A program made the translations under genes and the position numbers. From Odobenus rosmarus divergens (lineage: Eukaryota; Chordata; Mammalia; Carnivora; Odobenidae): DNA of 64,000 bases. Location: positions 1,136,511 through 1,200,510 of the forward strand of contig NW_004451008.1 of assembly GCF_000321225.1 (NCBI RefSeq), in the 5' to 3' direction. Positions within the stretch are counted from its first letter, which is position 1, and every line of letters begins with the position of its first letter. Of this stretch, positions 12,136-25,446 are shown piece after piece. Below the pieces are notes generated by a model, which was not told the DNA's origin, did no database searches, and saw nothing but the letters and a program-made list of their open reading frames with translations.

Positions 12136-12254
12136 CTTCAGCACTTTGTAGCCTGTGTCACAGCTGATGAGCACCTGGTCTTTGAAGGAATACGTGGTTT
12201 GCAGGGGCTCGATTTTCCCGTGGACAGGAGGCTCTGGCTCTGGGCACTCGTTGC
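12136..12254 (-). CDS. MASP1: MASP1 exon 7: first half of CCP1
   Basis: A 119-bp exon with acceptor ctcccatcag and donor CTGAAG/GTACAA. It encodes the NECPEPEPPVHGKIEP start of a complement control protein (sushi) module, with its first two cysteines (NECP and ISCDTGY), and ends GYKVLK in phase 0. The YSFKDQVLISCDTGY core fits the sushi pattern. Human differs mostly in the EPLQTTY region. Confidence 0.96.
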
Positions 12255-13561
12255 CTGATGGGAGCAATGAAAGGACGGTGGGCAAGAAAACAAGGAAAAG
12301 TCTGCAGCAGGCAGCCAGCCCCCGCAGTGCAAGGTGTGGTGCAGGGGAAACCCACAGAACTGGGTGTTGGGGGCCTGCACCTTTTAGGCCCTAAAGACTT
12401 AGTCTTGAGCAGGAGACTTTCCAACTTGGACCTCTAGCTCCTCTTCTGTAAAATGAGGTGTTTGGCCAAATGATTTCATCACGACTCAGGGTTCAGCAGG
12501 ATATTAAATGTCATTGAGTGCAACCCTTGTCTGACACTGCCTTTACAACATCTTCTATAGTAGACATCAAACACCTATTTGCATTCCTATAGTGACAGGG
12601 AGCTCAATACCTCCCAAACCTGTACCTTTCTTACTGGACTCCTCAGGAACGGTGTTTTCCTATTCAACTAAAATCTATATCCTTGCAATTTGCTCTCATG
12701 GGGCAGAGTTTGTCTTCTTGGGCTCCTCAGGATGACTTTAATCACTCTTTCTCCCCAAGACCATTCTTCAAAGTGTTAGAGAGACTGTGACCATATGCCT
12801 CTGAACTCTCCCTTCCAAAAGCTACGTTGGACAGGATTCCCAGGCTGAGTCTATCCCTGACATTTTTTTTCCTGGACAAACTCTCTGTTAATAGTCTCTT
12901 CATTCCTTTCCCTAGAACTTGACACCCATGTGATAATGCAGGCAAGGCCAGGATAGCAGACCAGGGTCTATGAGCTGTATTAACCACGCCCAGCACCTTC
13001 TTCTTCCGAGGCTTACTGCAGACTCCTGGGGCAAATGACTCTATCAGGGTTTGGGGCAGGACTGGCTGCCTAGGGGTACTGGGGAATGAGGCCTGTGAAT
13101 GCTGCCAGTCCGGGACTACAGAAGTCAAACCGCCATGATGAAACATTATGAGCTACGGGCCCACACTCAAATTCTTGCCCCAGGCTTGGAGAGGGCTGAG
13201 TTGGGAGGATTCTCTCCAGGCCCAGTGAATCAGAGTGAGAGTAGAATTCAGGAAATAAGGTGGGTTTGTTCGTTTGTTTGTTGTTTTTTAAATCTCCTTA
13301 TGTGATTCTGAAGTGTAGTAAGTTTGAAAACTATGTCTAGTCTAAACCCACCATTATTGCTGCCCTTGTCCCCCTTTTATGGATGGGAAACTGAGTCAGG
13401 AGAGAGAATGTACCTGGTTCCACACTCCTCTGTAGCAGAGCTGGGGGGTCCTGCCACATTCCCAGAGGAGTCCCAGGCCTGCACCCCTCATCCCTCAGCC
13501 ACTGCCCCACAAGGGCTGAGCACAGTGACCAAGCATGACCCACGGAGAGAGGCCGTGTTAC
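12255..13561 (-). other. MASP1 intron 6
   Basis: A 1.3-kb intron joining CUB2 to CCP1. Apart from a MIR-like fragment near 12400-12490, I see no repeats or motifs of note. Confidence 0.8.
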
Positions 13562-13709
13562 CTGTCGCCCTGTATGAGAGCCTCCAGCCCCGGTTCTCCC
13601 CTGAGTTGTCGCTGCGGAATAGGATCTGGACGCTGTGGCTCTGGGTATTGATGGGTTCTGGTGCTCTCTCTCCACAGAAGGGCCCCAAAACTTTTGGACC
13701 AGCTTTAAT
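13562..13709 (-). CDS. MASP1: MASP1 exon 6: second half of CUB2
   Basis: A 148-bp exon between acceptor cccctcacag and donor ACAG/GTAACA. It begins IKAGPKVLGPFCGE and ends WRLSYRAT plus one base of Gly. The fourth CUB2 cysteine (PFCGE) and the SDNSGENRGW segment, with its calcium-ligand Asp, are present. The reading matches human except for conservative changes such as IKAGP for IKVGP and RSDNS for HSDNS. The domain is complete when joined to exon 5. Confidence 0.97.
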
Positions 13710-15180
13710 CTGTGAGGGGCAAGGTAGAGAAAAAGGGTCACATCTGAGCAGTGGTGGCAGCTGCTGGGGCCATCTCTATACTGCACCCTGGTTTTCTGGA
13801 AGTCTCCATGTGAACCCGTAGTATTCACTCATGTTTTTAGTGGGCATTATCATTCACCAAACAGTTCCATTGCCACTCTCTCATTTAGAGACTACAATAG
13901 CCTTGGAAGTGGATGAGGCAGGCTAATAACCCTCTGCTCAAAGATGAACATTCTATGGCTCAGAAAGGGACAGAGCCCTGTCCAGGTGCATAGGATAGAA
14001 AAGGTCTCGCTCTCAAAGAACCTGCAGTCTAGTCGAGGATGGCAAGGATGGGGGGCTGGGACTGACAATAAATAATAAACAAAATAATTACATGCTGTGG
14101 CAAGAATTATAAAAATAAACAGGACGGTATATACGTATAATATAAATATATGCTATATATTTATAATTTATGTAATAAAATCTAAGTAACCTAATTCATT
14201 ATTTATATAATAGATTACACTTTATTTATTTTTTAATAAAACTTTAAATAGGTGGTCACGAATGGCTTCTTTGAGGAGGTGACACTGGAACTGAGACAAG
14301 GAAGAGGGGAGAATACTTTCCAGGCAGAGAAAACAGCGTATGTAAAGGTCAAGGTCAAAGGTGGGAAAGGGCTCAGCAAGTATTAACAACAGAAAGGAAG
14401 CCAGAGTGGCTGAAACAGAGGGAGTACCATAGCATGAGGTAGGAAAGACAGGCAAGGGCCACACTGTGTTGAGGAATCAACATTTACTTCCAAGAGCAAT
14501 CCTGAATTAATTTGGCTTTTATAAAGATCAGCCTCAATGCCATGGAGAGCAGACTATGTAGGGCAAGGGTGGAAGCAAGAAAACCAGCTGGAAGCTTTGC
14601 AGCGGAGATAATGGGGTTTAGCCTGGGATGGAGTCAGTGGGGAATGGAGGGAAGGAAGTAGGCACTATTAACTGATCTGGATTTCCTGACTCCCAGGCCC
14701 AGGTCCTCTAACTCTTTTTCTTTCCATCTCCAAGGACCAGGACTCCCGAACCTCACCTGGTGACTTCTACAATCCTGGGTGATATCTCCATCTTATCACC
14801 CTTATTGTGGATGGGGAAAAAAGTGAAGCCCCATGAGGTTAAATGCCTGGAGAAGGCTCACAGCAATGCTCCTGGGATACTGTGTGTGGTAGGCAGAATT
14901 CTAAGATGGTCCCTGTGACCTTCACCTTCCCTGTGACCATCACTTCATGATGATGTCAATTAACATGGCAAAAGGCATTTTACAGGTGGCCAAGGAGCTA
15001 GTGTCAATCAGGGAAGATCCCTAGGCTGGATCTGAGTAAGCTGGTGATGCTATTTTAAGTAAGTAGATGCTATTTTGGGAAGATAGCAGCTTGGTCCCCT
15101 ATCCTGGGAGAAGGTAGAGGGCCAAGAATATCAATTTTCCCAATTCAGCCAAGATTTCCCAGCATCCATTGTAGGCTTAC
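13710..15180 (-). other. MASP1 intron 5 with inverted L2 and AT-rich tract
   Basis: A 1.5-kb intron inside CUB2. About 13985-14640 matches an L2 3' region in minus orientation (CCAGGCAGAG and GAGGAGGTGACA signatures), interrupted by an AT-rich low-complexity stretch at 14080-14245. A degraded LTR-like fragment starts near 14882 (GTAGGCAGAATTCTAAGATG). Confidence 0.6.
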
Positions 15181-15377
15181 CTTGATGTAGTCATAGGGGC
15201 AGGACACCTCGGGATGATCCTCAATGTCGAAAATGTCCTCGAACTGCAGGCTGACCATGAAACCCTCCTCTAGCTCTATCGTGTAGAAGCATTCTGAGCT
15301 CTTAGGATAAGGGTTGGGGAAGTCCGGGCTGGTGATCACGCCAGTCCTCTGGGTAAAGAGGTTGTCACTGCACTCCA
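15181..15377 (-). CDS. MASP1: MASP1 exon 5: first half of CUB2
   Basis: A 197-bp exon with acceptor gtttcccacag and donor AAG/GTAAGC. It opens VECSDNLFTQRTG and closes CPYDYIK. It contributes three CUB2 cysteines (VECS, SSECF, SCPYDY), the TSPDFPNPYP strand typical of CUB domains, and the FEDIFDIED and YDY acidic residues expected at the second CUB calcium and collagen-binding site. Human has PCPYDY where this sequence has SCPYDY. Phase is kept: it completes the Val codon split with exon 4 and ends in phase 0. Confidence 0.97.
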
Positions 15378-17559
15378 CTGTGGGAAACATACCAGAGCAA
15401 AGTGGCACATCACAACCATGGCCACAGCAACCCCTCCCTTACCTGTTACTGTACAATTTTTCCCACTGGTCCTGAGAGGCAATCAGGGAAGGCATCACTA
15501 TCCCCATTTTATGGATGGGCAGACTGAAGTTCAGGGAGAAGTAATTTATCCAAGGTCACACACCTAGTAATTTTCAGAATCAAGCAAGACTCAAAGGCTG
15601 TAAGTGTGATAAGCCTTCTTATCAGATTCTCTGGTATTGGTGAGGGGGTAGGAGAGGCCTGAGATGGAAAGGTTTTGAGATGGAGTGGTAGGGGGAGACA
15701 TCTGGACCTACTTTGTCTTGTTCTCCCCTCAGCCCAGGACTCCATTGCCTGTTCAAAGTCTTCCTGATCCTTCATCCAACACAGGACCCTCACACGTACC
15801 CTCACTCTCTGGCCCCTGGACTTGCTGTTTCTCCTCTTGCTGCTGACAACTACCTGACATTATGCAATATATTTGCCGGTGGATTTTCTTGCCCCCACTA
15901 GATTGTATGTTCCCTGAGTTCAGGGATTCTGCTTTGTTCCCCACTTAGCTGCAACAAGGACCCAGTGTCCTGGGATCCTGGCCGTGGCTTAGCCCTGCAA
16001 AGACCCTTTATTGGGCACCAAACCTTTCTCTTTGTGCTGACCCATCCTAGATCTGGGATGTCAATCCTTTCTAAGCCCCTGTTTATTGTGCTCATTTGCA
16101 AGTGACAAAATTGGCTCAGAGAGGGGGCAGGGCTAACGTGAAGTCCTATAGCTGTGAGCTTCAGAGCATGGTTAGGAGAGGGCTTTTGAATCCTCATCTC
16201 TTTTCATTTCCTACCTCAAGCACTCTCTGGGGGATGACATTGCCCCCATGGGGGCTAAAATTGTTTGGAGGGGTTACTCTTTTTATGCATAATACACAGA
16301 TGGACAGAGTACATAAACTCATATATAGTATTATCTGTGGTATTAAAATGTCACGGGTAGGAGAAATTAGGAGAATAATGTTTAAAAAGGCTCCTGGAGG
16401 CAGAGGAGAAACTGAAAACAACGATTGAGAAGCTCTGCTCATTCTTAGCCCCCACTGTACTTAACATGTAGTAGAGACTCAGTAAACACCTACTGAATGA
16501 AAACCATGGAAAATATAGCCCTCTTGAAGAAAACTCCTGTACGTGCCTGCTTTATAATGATGAGTCACATGAGGGTTTTATTCAGAAGCAAGGGAACTTT
16601 TTGAAGGAGGAAGGAAAGGAAGCCTTGTTTCCAGCCCTGCTCTCCTCCAATGATACCCTAGTCGGCTTCCAAGTGACCCTCTTAAAACGCAGATCCTTAC
16701 CCTGTAGTCATCCATACTAATCTGCTGTCAGTGCCCCAAATATGCCAAGTTCTATCAGGCCTCTGAATGTTTGCAGAAGCTGTCCTCTCTGCCTGGAGCA
16801 CACTCCTTTTCCTTCTTCCATCTCTGCCAAGGGCCACTATCTCTGGGACATGTCTGCTCGCTACGCTGTGTAGACTCAGGTCAGATTGTGCTGAGCCCAC
16901 ACTTCTTTTACAGCATTGACTACATTTCGCCATTTGCTTCTGTGGTGATTACCCCACTAGCCAGGGAGGCTCTCATGGAAAGTGGCTGAAGCCTTCCATT
17001 TCTCCATTTCTCCATCCCTGCCCTGCCTGGACACAACAGCTGGGTAGGCATGTTGACTAGACATGAGAATGAAGAGAGATAGAAGGAATGGGGCATTTTC
17101 TTGCTGTCTCTCTTTGCCTCTCTCCTCCTACATCTTTCCTTTGGACTGAGGTTCTTTTGATCACAGAGGAACTTGGGAGACCATGGGAGCGAAGAGGAAA
17201 AGGAACTGCTGGGTGAGATCAAGCTCATGGCTCAGAGAGAGGGGACTGGGAAACTTAGGTTTTCCCATAACTTGGCCAGGCTGGTTACCTACAGTAGGAG
17301 AGCAGAAATCCCTGCTGCTGAGGAAGAAAGATGGCCTAGAGGCTAGGGCTTCTCAAATGTGGTCCTCTGAGAACCTGAACCCGGACTTCCCAGCTGGTAG
17401 GCATTTCGCATCTTCGTCCATGTGGTATCTGAGGCAGAGATCTCTGGCTTCATTTCTAATTGTTCCTACTCCACATCCGTCCCTCCTCTGAGTCTCGCTT
17501 AATCTTATTGGGAAACATGGCACAAAATGGTGCTATAGAGTGTGATCCGCAGGCCCCAC
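15378..17559 (-). other. MASP1 intron 4
   Basis: A 2.2-kb intron between the EGF and CUB2 exons. Inverted MIR-like fragments lie near 15510-15600 and 16090-16190. A MER5-like fragment lies near 17345-17470. Nothing coding is seen. Confidence 0.75.
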
Positions 17560-17691
17560 CTCGGCAGGTCCTGTTGTCTGTGTGGAGGAGGTAGCCAAAG
17601 CGGCAGGAGCAATAGTAGCCGCCGATGTAGTTATGGCAGTAGTGGTCACAGGACAGCTCCTCGTCCTCCCGCTCGGTGCACTCATCCACAT
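17560..17691 (-). CDS. MASP1: MASP1 exon 4: calcium-binding EGF domain
   Basis: A 132-bp exon (44 codons) from acceptor gccctgcag to donor CGAG/GTGGGG. It encodes a complete EGF module: the DVDEC calcium-binding start, six cysteines, the Asn/Asp-hydroxylation pattern [12 protein letters not shown], and an NRT N-glycosylation sequon near its end. In MASPs the EGF domain links CUB1 to CUB2 and takes part in the calcium-dependent dimer. Both exon ends fall in the same phase, so the module is symmetrical. Intron 3 (1.6 kb) and intron 4 (2.2 kb) flank it. Confidence 0.97.
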
Positions 17692-19310
17692 CTGCAGGGC
17701 AACCAGTCCATGCGTGAGGATGAAGACAACAGGCAACATCTACAGAGCATGTCATATGGGCCACTCCCTGTGTTAGCCCCAAAGTAACCATTCCTTCCAT
17801 TTACAAATGAGGAAACTGGAACTCAGAGCAGCAAGGCAACTTACCCAAGGTCACAGAAAGCCAGGTTCAAGGCCAGGCAAGCTGAATCTTGGTGGTGCCA
17901 CTGCCCTCTAACAGTTGTGGTCATAGCAAGCAGGACTCTTACCATCCCCACTCCACGGATGATGAAACAGAGACTTGGGGCCTTTAAAGAGCTTACTCCA
18001 AGTCACAGAGACGGTAAGTGGTGGAGTCAGCATTCACACCCAGGTAGGCTGGCTCCAGAACCCACTCTTTCCATCTAGTCCATGCTGCCCCTCTCTCTAC
18101 ACCCCACTTCCCTGGGCAGTGGAAATGTAAACATTAAAAAGTATGCTCTCAACCCAATTTAAAGATCTGCTGGTACACTTTCCCCCAACAGATACAGGGA
18201 TGGCCAACAAGCACATGAAAAGATGCATGACGTCACTAGTCACCAGGAAAATATAAATCAAAACCATAATGGGGTATCACTACATACCCCACCAGAATTT
18301 TAAATTTCAAAAATTTAAAAGCTGACAACATCAAACTCTCATACATTGGTGAAGGAATATAAAATGGTGCAAAAACACTTTGGTAAAGGTCTGGCAATTT
18401 CTTATACAACTAAATATACACCTGCCCTATGACCCAACAGTTCTGCTTCTGGAGAGTTATCCAATAGAAGTGAAAACATGTTCACAAAAAGACTAGTACA
18501 AGAAGGCTCATAGAAATTTTTTTAATGAGAGCCAAAAAAAAAAAAAAAAAAGGGATAGCAAAACAAAACAAAAAAAATAAGGGATAGAGAGGGGGTGACC
18601 ATCAGTGGAAGAATGGGTAAACAGATTGTAGTGTGTTCATACAATGGAAAATTACTCTGCCAGGAAAGGAGCAAATTACCAATGCGTTGCAACATGACTG
18701 AACCTCAAAAACTTTATGCTAAGGAAAAGAATCCTCACTTCAAATATATTTTGCGTATGTTCATTTATATGAAGTTTAAGAAGAGGCAACACTGATCTAT
18801 GGTGGAGAAAAATTGGAACAGTTGTTGTCTCTAAGGGAGATAGGAGCAGAGTGTGATTGGGAAGGAATGTAAGGGAGTTTTTCTGGGTCAATGGTAAAGT
18901 TCAATATCTTATTAGCCATTTGGGTCACATAAAAATAAATTTCTCAAAACTCAACAAGTGTGCTTAAGGTTTATACATTTCACTGAATGTAAATTTTATA
19001 TTCAAAGAAAGAAAATTGTGGATAGATATTGAACTTCAGCAAAATGATACGCGTGCTGAATTATTTAGGAAAAAGTGTACTACTGTCTGCATTTTACTTT
19101 GAAATGCATCAGAAAGGATGGATTGATGGATATTTAGAGGATAGACAGATGGGAGATATGGGATAGAGAAAGTGCAATAAGATATGAATGGCAGAATCTG
19201 TATGGTGAGTATATCGGTGTTTATTGTAAAAAAGAGAGCATACAGTACTATCAGTCTTTAGGGAGAAAGGGAGACCTAGTAGGGATGAGCCACCCACTTC
19301 TCCCACTTAC
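17692..19310 (-). other. MASP1 intron 3
   Basis: A 1.6-kb intron. Next to exon 4 it has two adjacent inverted MIR-like copies (about 17795-17885 and 17940-18060). The rest is dominated by an old L1 fragment. Confidence 0.8.
18190..18990 (+). mobile_element. Old L1 3' fragment
   Basis: The plus strand holds degraded L1 ORF2 C-terminal sequence (AACAAGCACATGAAAAGATG, CAAAACCATAATGGGGTATC) and then 3'UTR sequence ending near the AAGGTTTATACATTTCACTG motif typical of mammalian L1 ends. An internal A-rich expansion lies near 18534-18580. Many stops; not functional. Confidence 0.7.
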
Positions 19311-19488
19311 CTACGGCCATGTAGTGGGCATCAAAGCCCGTGAATCGCTCCTCATTGGAGAAATCTGACCGGAAAGTGATGGACATGAAGGAGCCAGGGG
19401 AGAACACGACTTCCTGGCCGGGGGTCTGCTCTGTGTCTGTAGTCTCCTGGCCACAGAAGGTTGCCAACACCTGCTCTTCCGTTTCTAC
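19311..19488 (-). CDS. MASP1: MASP1 exon 3: second half of CUB1
   Basis: The 178-bp exon has acceptor accccaaag and donor GTAG/GTAAG. It begins VETEEQVLATFCG and ends GFDAHYMAV plus the first base of Asp. It supplies the partner cysteine of the single CUB1 disulphide and the GFDAHY aspartate, which completes the acidic calcium site begun in exon 2. That site supports binding to MBL and ficolin collagen stalks in the family. The exon starts in phase 0 and ends after one codon base; exon 4 completes the Asp codon. The match to human is nearly residue for residue. Confidence 0.97.
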
Positions 19489-21174
19489 CTTTGGGGTCAA
19501 AGAGAGAGGAAACAAGATGAGCAGCTTCCCAAATTAGCTTCCCTGCTGGTCTCCAGGAGAAAGAGGAAGAGCCTGCCCATGAGCACACCAGGCTGCCTGG
19601 GAAACCCAGAGAAAGGGGATTCGGGATTCTGGTACTTGAGGAAAGACACAGTATGGGGTAAGTCTGTGTTGGCTGTTCAGTCACTGCTTCATTCACTTTT
19701 ACGGGGTCCATCAGAAGTAGCTTGACATCTGTCATTCCTATTGACAACAAAATGGCTTATTTGTTGAAAATAACTCAATTTTAGAATTCAGAAAGAGTTA
19801 GATAATCTCACGGATAGATTCCATATGCAACAGAAACTGATCACATTTTCAAAGAAGAGAGACGAACTCCAGGTCATTCATTGAGCATTCAGTGGGTGCC
19901 TGCCAGTGAGCAAAGCACAGGAGCTGTGCATGGGGAGGCAGAGTTCAGACGGATGGAAACACAGACAGGCCTATTATACAGCATGACAAGGGCTTCAACA
20001 GGAACACAAGCACTGGGAATGCACACACTCAGAAGGAGATGAATGATCCCATCAGAATGAAAACTGCAGGAAAGCGGAGACTTTGTTTTCTTTGCAGATG
20101 TGTTTTCAGTATGTGGAGCGGGGACTGGTGCATAGCAGTTACCCAACAAATGTCTGCTGTCAAGAACTAAAATGTGAGGGCTGTTCTGAGAACGATGAGA
20201 AGTCAGGGAGTCTGTGGGGATTAGAGGAGAGGTACGTTTCAGGATAGGTTGAAATGAGATTATGACTGAGCTTGAATACCATAATAACACTCTGTGACTT
20301 TTCATTCTGTGAGTAAAGGAGAGACACTGAGAACTTTTGAACAGGGAAATTGTGTAATTAGAACTATATTTAATAGGTGGTCTTCATAATTCAGAAATGA
20401 CTGGAATCTTCCCTGAAATGGTTGTGTTTGTGTTAAGACTCAGAGGCAAAAGTGACCTATTTGCTAAAAGAATTCCCTACTTTGGAAGAGCCAGAGGCCC
20501 TGTGTAAATTCAGGGACCCAAGTAGAAATCCTAAACTGGTTGCGTAAGCTGATGTTGTGTGAGTTTGGTTTGGGAAGCACAATATGGTAGCTGGTTGGTA
20601 TATTTATTTGACTACGGATACTTGGCCTACCTGCCACTCCATCATTTACACTAACTGGGTTCTTTTAAGGTTGTGTTTGTGTTTGTAACCTCTAGATTGA
20701 CATTTTAGCCAAGATGCATGAGAAAATCCTCTTAGCAAGAATGATTTTGCTGCCTTTCAAAGTCATTAAAGGAAAGTTCTCAAAGGCTCTGCCTATCTCT
20801 AGTAGCTTCTAACGCATTCATTGTTTTGTTCATTAGCTTAGTATGTCAGAAGTATCTTGACATTTGACACTTCTGTTTTGAAACTAATGATTTATTTATT
20901 TAAGATAAGTGGGAGTTTTAAAGAAAAACAATTTGCCCTGGCAACAAAACACAAGAACAATTAATCACTAACTTTGGGAATTGAAGTGTAAACAGAAGAT
21001 GAGATCATGGCTTTGCTGTTTATTCCTCTTCTCTGCAGATACTAACCAAACTCACACCAGCCTTATTACTGTAGAATGTACCTATCTGTCCACAGTCACT
21101 TCCTCTACCACCACGGCTGGTTTGTGATTTTGGTTATCTGAGTTTTCCAGATAGCTGAAGTTTACCTGACTATA

Positions 21175-21232
21175 ATTTATTATTGTTATTATTATTATTA
21201 CTATCATCATCATCATCATCATCATCATTATT
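21175..21232 (+). repeat. ATT/ATC trinucleotide microsatellite
   Basis: Consecutive TTA/ATT units pass into eight or so ATC units. It is a compound trinucleotide repeat in intron 2. Confidence 0.9.
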
Positions 21233-23724
21233 TGGTGTAATGCTTTTTAAAGTGCTTTATACAAATCCCTGCTTTCTTAGGTGAAACATGCTAACCCTTT
21301 TTGGTGATCCCGGGACATTATTATGAAAGTCAACCATCTTGGGGATATTGTGTTGTGTCATGTTACTTGCCCTGCATGGAACATCCCAGACTATAATTCT
21401 TTTGTAATTCTTATGTCTCCCCTGTCTTATGTAGTGTTTTATTTTGTGTCTTTTTTTTTTTTATCAGTTTGTTAACTGAAATATGTCGTAAAATAGAAAC
21501 TAGTTAAGCTGCTCTTATTAGAACTTAATAAAAATAAAACTAAACAGATTTATAGTGAAGGCTTAAGGAAGGCATGAAGGGGAGAGCACTTGGTGACTTC
21601 TGCTTTGGAGTAATATAAGGTAGACAGACCTGGCAGTTAGAGGTCCTGAGCCTGTTCCTGACTACCATAAACTGTTATGTGGCTGCCTCCTCTCTAGCTC
21701 TGTTATCCACTTGGTAGAACAGGGGTTTGAACTAGCTGAGCTATACGTTCTCTTCCAATCTGACATACTAGTATTCTAACAAGTCATCATACCCACACAT
21801 TCAATAGGCCAACTCAAAGATGGTGAGCAGTTTCAACACACTGATTGCTTTCTGTTGAAGAACTTGATGAACTTGAACTTCTTCATGATCTATAACCATG
21901 TAATACCAAGTCAGTTACTTAATGAATAATGATGCCTTGAGCATGAATACTTTCAGACTCAGCAGCTTCCTTTCTGTATTTTGGTATCCCCAAAGTCTCT
22001 GTAGTGTGGACAGTTCCCATGTAGCTATTGTCTGTTACATGGACACTTTCAAGTGAAACCAACCAGAGATAACTTGGATCAGGGGGAGACCTAATGAAGG
22101 TCTGTGATAATAACTCTCTTGTAACTTCCAGGACAAAGGACATTTTTATGATGACAGATAAACAGTCATCACATGCAGAGCCACACTATTTCAGTGAACA
22201 GGTAAGCAGGTTCTGGCTGAGGCCCATGGGGAAATCTGAGCCATCTCTACGTTTAGGAGCAGGGAAGAGAAGGCCCGGAAAGCCTAGGAATTCAGCCTGC
22301 AACTCAGAATGGAGTCTTGGAATATCAGAGCTGGGAAAGAGGGACCTCTAAAAGTTATTTCAATCCCCTTCCTTCTAGAGGAAACTGAGGTCCAAAGAGG
22401 GCCAGTGACTTGCTCAGGAGTAGAGAGACAACCACGACCATTTCCCGATGTCAGTTTTGCTTTGGGAACTCTTCTGACCCTGAAGAAAGGAACCCACCAA
22501 CCCAGAGAGTACATGACAAAAGACATAGGCACTTTGCCAAACAACTTTTCTGGCTCAGGGGCCTCTTCAAACTTTATCTTGGGTGCATGGACTGTCTCCC
22601 AGAGAGGATGTGGCTCAGTGACAGCTCCTACTATAACCCAAACAGAGGGGTCACTGACCTTGGTTAATATGTGTAGCCCCTGCTATGAATTATAAAATTC
22701 TACAGAAATCATTTACCTCTGAGTACAGGCAGAAGATTGAGCCCTGGCTTCTGTTTGGACTGTCCCATTTCTGGGGTCATCATATTAACATGATGGTGGG
22801 AAGTACCATATCAAATGAAGACACAAAATTCATAACAGAGAACCATCTGGCTGGGAGTCACAGACTCTTCATTTTTCTATTTCTTATTACGGCAACCGTA
22901 TCCTTTCAGGCTATTGTTATTTAGGGCGCCAACACATGGATGCATGTCCTCAATTTGTATTCTTTCAACTCAATTCAAAAAGTATTTATATACCAAATTC
23001 TGTCTGGACTACAGTGTGGAGGATGCCAAAAATTTTTTGTTGCATGAGCTTAAAGAGTAAGTCCCCTGCCTTGGGGAATGTGAAATTTATTAGGAGAGTA
23101 ATATAAGTGCTCAAATGGGTATGTGTAGGGAATTGTCAGGGCATAGTTACTGCAATGAAAGATAGGAAGCCCCAGGGGGATCAAAGAAGGTAAAAAAAAA
23201 AAAAAAATGACATCAAGCTGAAGGAAATCATAAAACATTTAGGAATAAGAGAATGTTCTTTGAGCTGAGGCCTGAAAGATAAATAGGACTTGGGGAGATG
23301 GAAGTAGTAGGTGGAGGGCAGGGGGTGGCAGGAAGAGCTTTCAGGACGAGGGACTAGTGAAGTCCCAGAGATACTCAGGGTCTCAACTGTCCCTTCCTTT
23401 CCACTACCACCTGCCATAGGAAGGGTTCTGTTGAGGTCAGGGAGCCAGGAAGAGAGATCTAAGGAGGAAAAGCCAGAGTCCGTTTTCTATGAATTTTCGC
23501 CTTAGTGTAAACAGCACAAACCTTGGCAAAACTAAGGCAGGGCAGCAGACACGCTGGCCCAATTTCTGTGAGAGCACAGCTGTGGCTCCTTTCCACGTGT
23601 CTCTAAAGTCATCTCATTGGAGTTGAACAGATACATTGACAGCTATCCACCAGTCCTTGGAGCAATGCATGGAGAAGGTAGCTCAGGAGTGATTGCTCTC
23701 ATTTTATTTTACTTTTTTATTTGA

Positions 23725-23924
23725 TTTTTTTAAAAGATTTTATTTGACGGGGTGGAGAGAGAGAGAGAGAGAGAGGGAGAGCGCACAAGCTGGGGGGAGG
23801 GGCAGAGGGAAAAGCAGGCTCCCCGCTGAGCAGGGAGCCCAAGGCAGGGCTCAGTCCTGGGACTCTGGGATCATGACCTGAGCTGAAGGCAGACACTTAA
23901 CTGACTGAGCCACCCGGGTGTCCC
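23725..23924 (-). mobile_element. Carnivore tRNA-Lys SINE
   Basis: Reverse orientation. The head end reads GAGCCACCCGGGTG at the high-coordinate side. The body contains a GA-rich (CT-rich in sense) region and the tail is T-rich at the low side. The internal GATCATGACCTGAG segment is the usual SINEC body. Confidence 0.9.
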
Positions 23925-25062
23925 TGTTCTCATTTTATAAAGGGAAACCTTGAAGGCCAGATAATTTAAATGAATCAGGCCAGGTCATTATCTACCGAGT
24001 GATGGCTTCAGGCCCATAACTGCAGCATCCCAATTCCCTAACCAGTAACGTCTTGTTCCTTCAAGGCTTGAGGCAAACAAACAAAGGCTGTCCTACAGAC
24101 CCAGATACCTCAAGGCTTTGCTTGTCCGTGTTCCCAAGCTGTATCTTGGAGCTTCGCTGACATCTTCTCTGGGCCTTTGAAGAGCCTTTCAGAATTAATG
24201 TAGTCAGATATTCAGGGAGTGTGCTGGATTGTCCTGCTGTCGATTTAGTTAATCTGGGAACTACATTGCCTAGAATCTCCTTTCCTATATAGTTCCGAGG
24301 TAGAGTTGGCCAGAGGAGACACTTGTGTGAGTTTAGAACACAGTCCGTCCTTGCTCTGTGAAGGTTGTTTTGTGATCAGATACAGAGATGGACAGACGTA
24401 GGTGTGCCCTTTTGTGATCAGATACACAGGTGGGACAGATGCAAATGGGCCTGATAGGTTCCAATTGTCCTCACTCTCCACCACTCTGCATCCAGCACTT
24501 CTTTCCAGCTACTGGCTCTGATGACCAGCGGTGGCCTAGACCTACCGCCAGATGCTCCCACAGAGGTGGCTGCTGCTCAGAGCCAACAGCTTCTCACAGA
24601 CCTCGCCCCAGGGGCCCCCCTTCACAGGCGCACTTTGGCTCCTTAGATGGTCTTGAATTCTCACATTCCCCGGCAGATGCCAACATCTCCACCCATACCA
24701 GGGCTTCAGGAGCTGATTAGTGACTGGTCCTCTAACGCCCCAGCCCCGCCCTTCACCGCCCCAGCACCTCCTCTCGTCATGTGATTTCTGATACCCAAAA
24801 TAGCCATTACCTCACATTGCTCACAGAGGCTCCGCTTTCCTCACTGAACTATGGCTGATACAGTTACCGGAATCATAAGTCCAGGGCTGTAGTAACAATT
24901 AGGACCCGTGGCTCGGGTTTTGGGACTGGCAGCATGTCGAGGCTAGAAAAGCAGTGAGCCAATTGCTACAGGAAGCTTGCAAAGGCGACCTGAGTCATGT
25001 AGTGTGAAACATTTGACACAACTTGCCCATGGCAATGTAGAAGGTAGAAAAATGTACACAGT

Positions 25063-25446
25063 CTATAGTGAGCGCTGTGAATTGTGCAAGACTGTTGAAT
25101 CACAGATCTGTACCTCTGAAACAAATAATGCAACATATGTTAAGAAAAAAAAAAAGAAGATAGCAGGAGGGGAAGAATGAAGCGGGGGGAATCGGAGGGG
25201 GAGACGAACCATGAGAGACGACGGACTCTGAAAAACAAACTGAGGGTTCTAGAGGGGAGGGGGGTGGGGGGATGGGTTAGCCTGGTGATGGGTATTAAAG
25301 AGGGCGCGTTCTGCGTGGAGCACTGGGTGTTATGCGCAAACAATGAATCATGGAGCACTACATCCAAAACTAATGATGTAATGTATGGTGATTAACATAA
25401 CAATAAAAAATTTAAAGAAAAAAAGAATTTTAAGTGTTAAAAAAAA
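25063..25446 (+). mobile_element. 5'-truncated carnivore L1 3' end
   Basis: A severely truncated L1 consisting of the 3'UTR with CTGAGGGTTCTAGAGGGGAG, a G-rich tract and an A-rich tail. Identical 17-base target-site duplications AGAAAAATGTACACAGT lie at 25046-25062 and 25447-25463, so the boundaries are exact. Confidence 0.9.

Noticed and set aside
13337..13828. Two long frames over exon 6 (plus 165 codons, minus 163 codons)
   Set aside because: Both are in the wrong frame or strand relative to the CUB2 coding sequence and are shadows of it.
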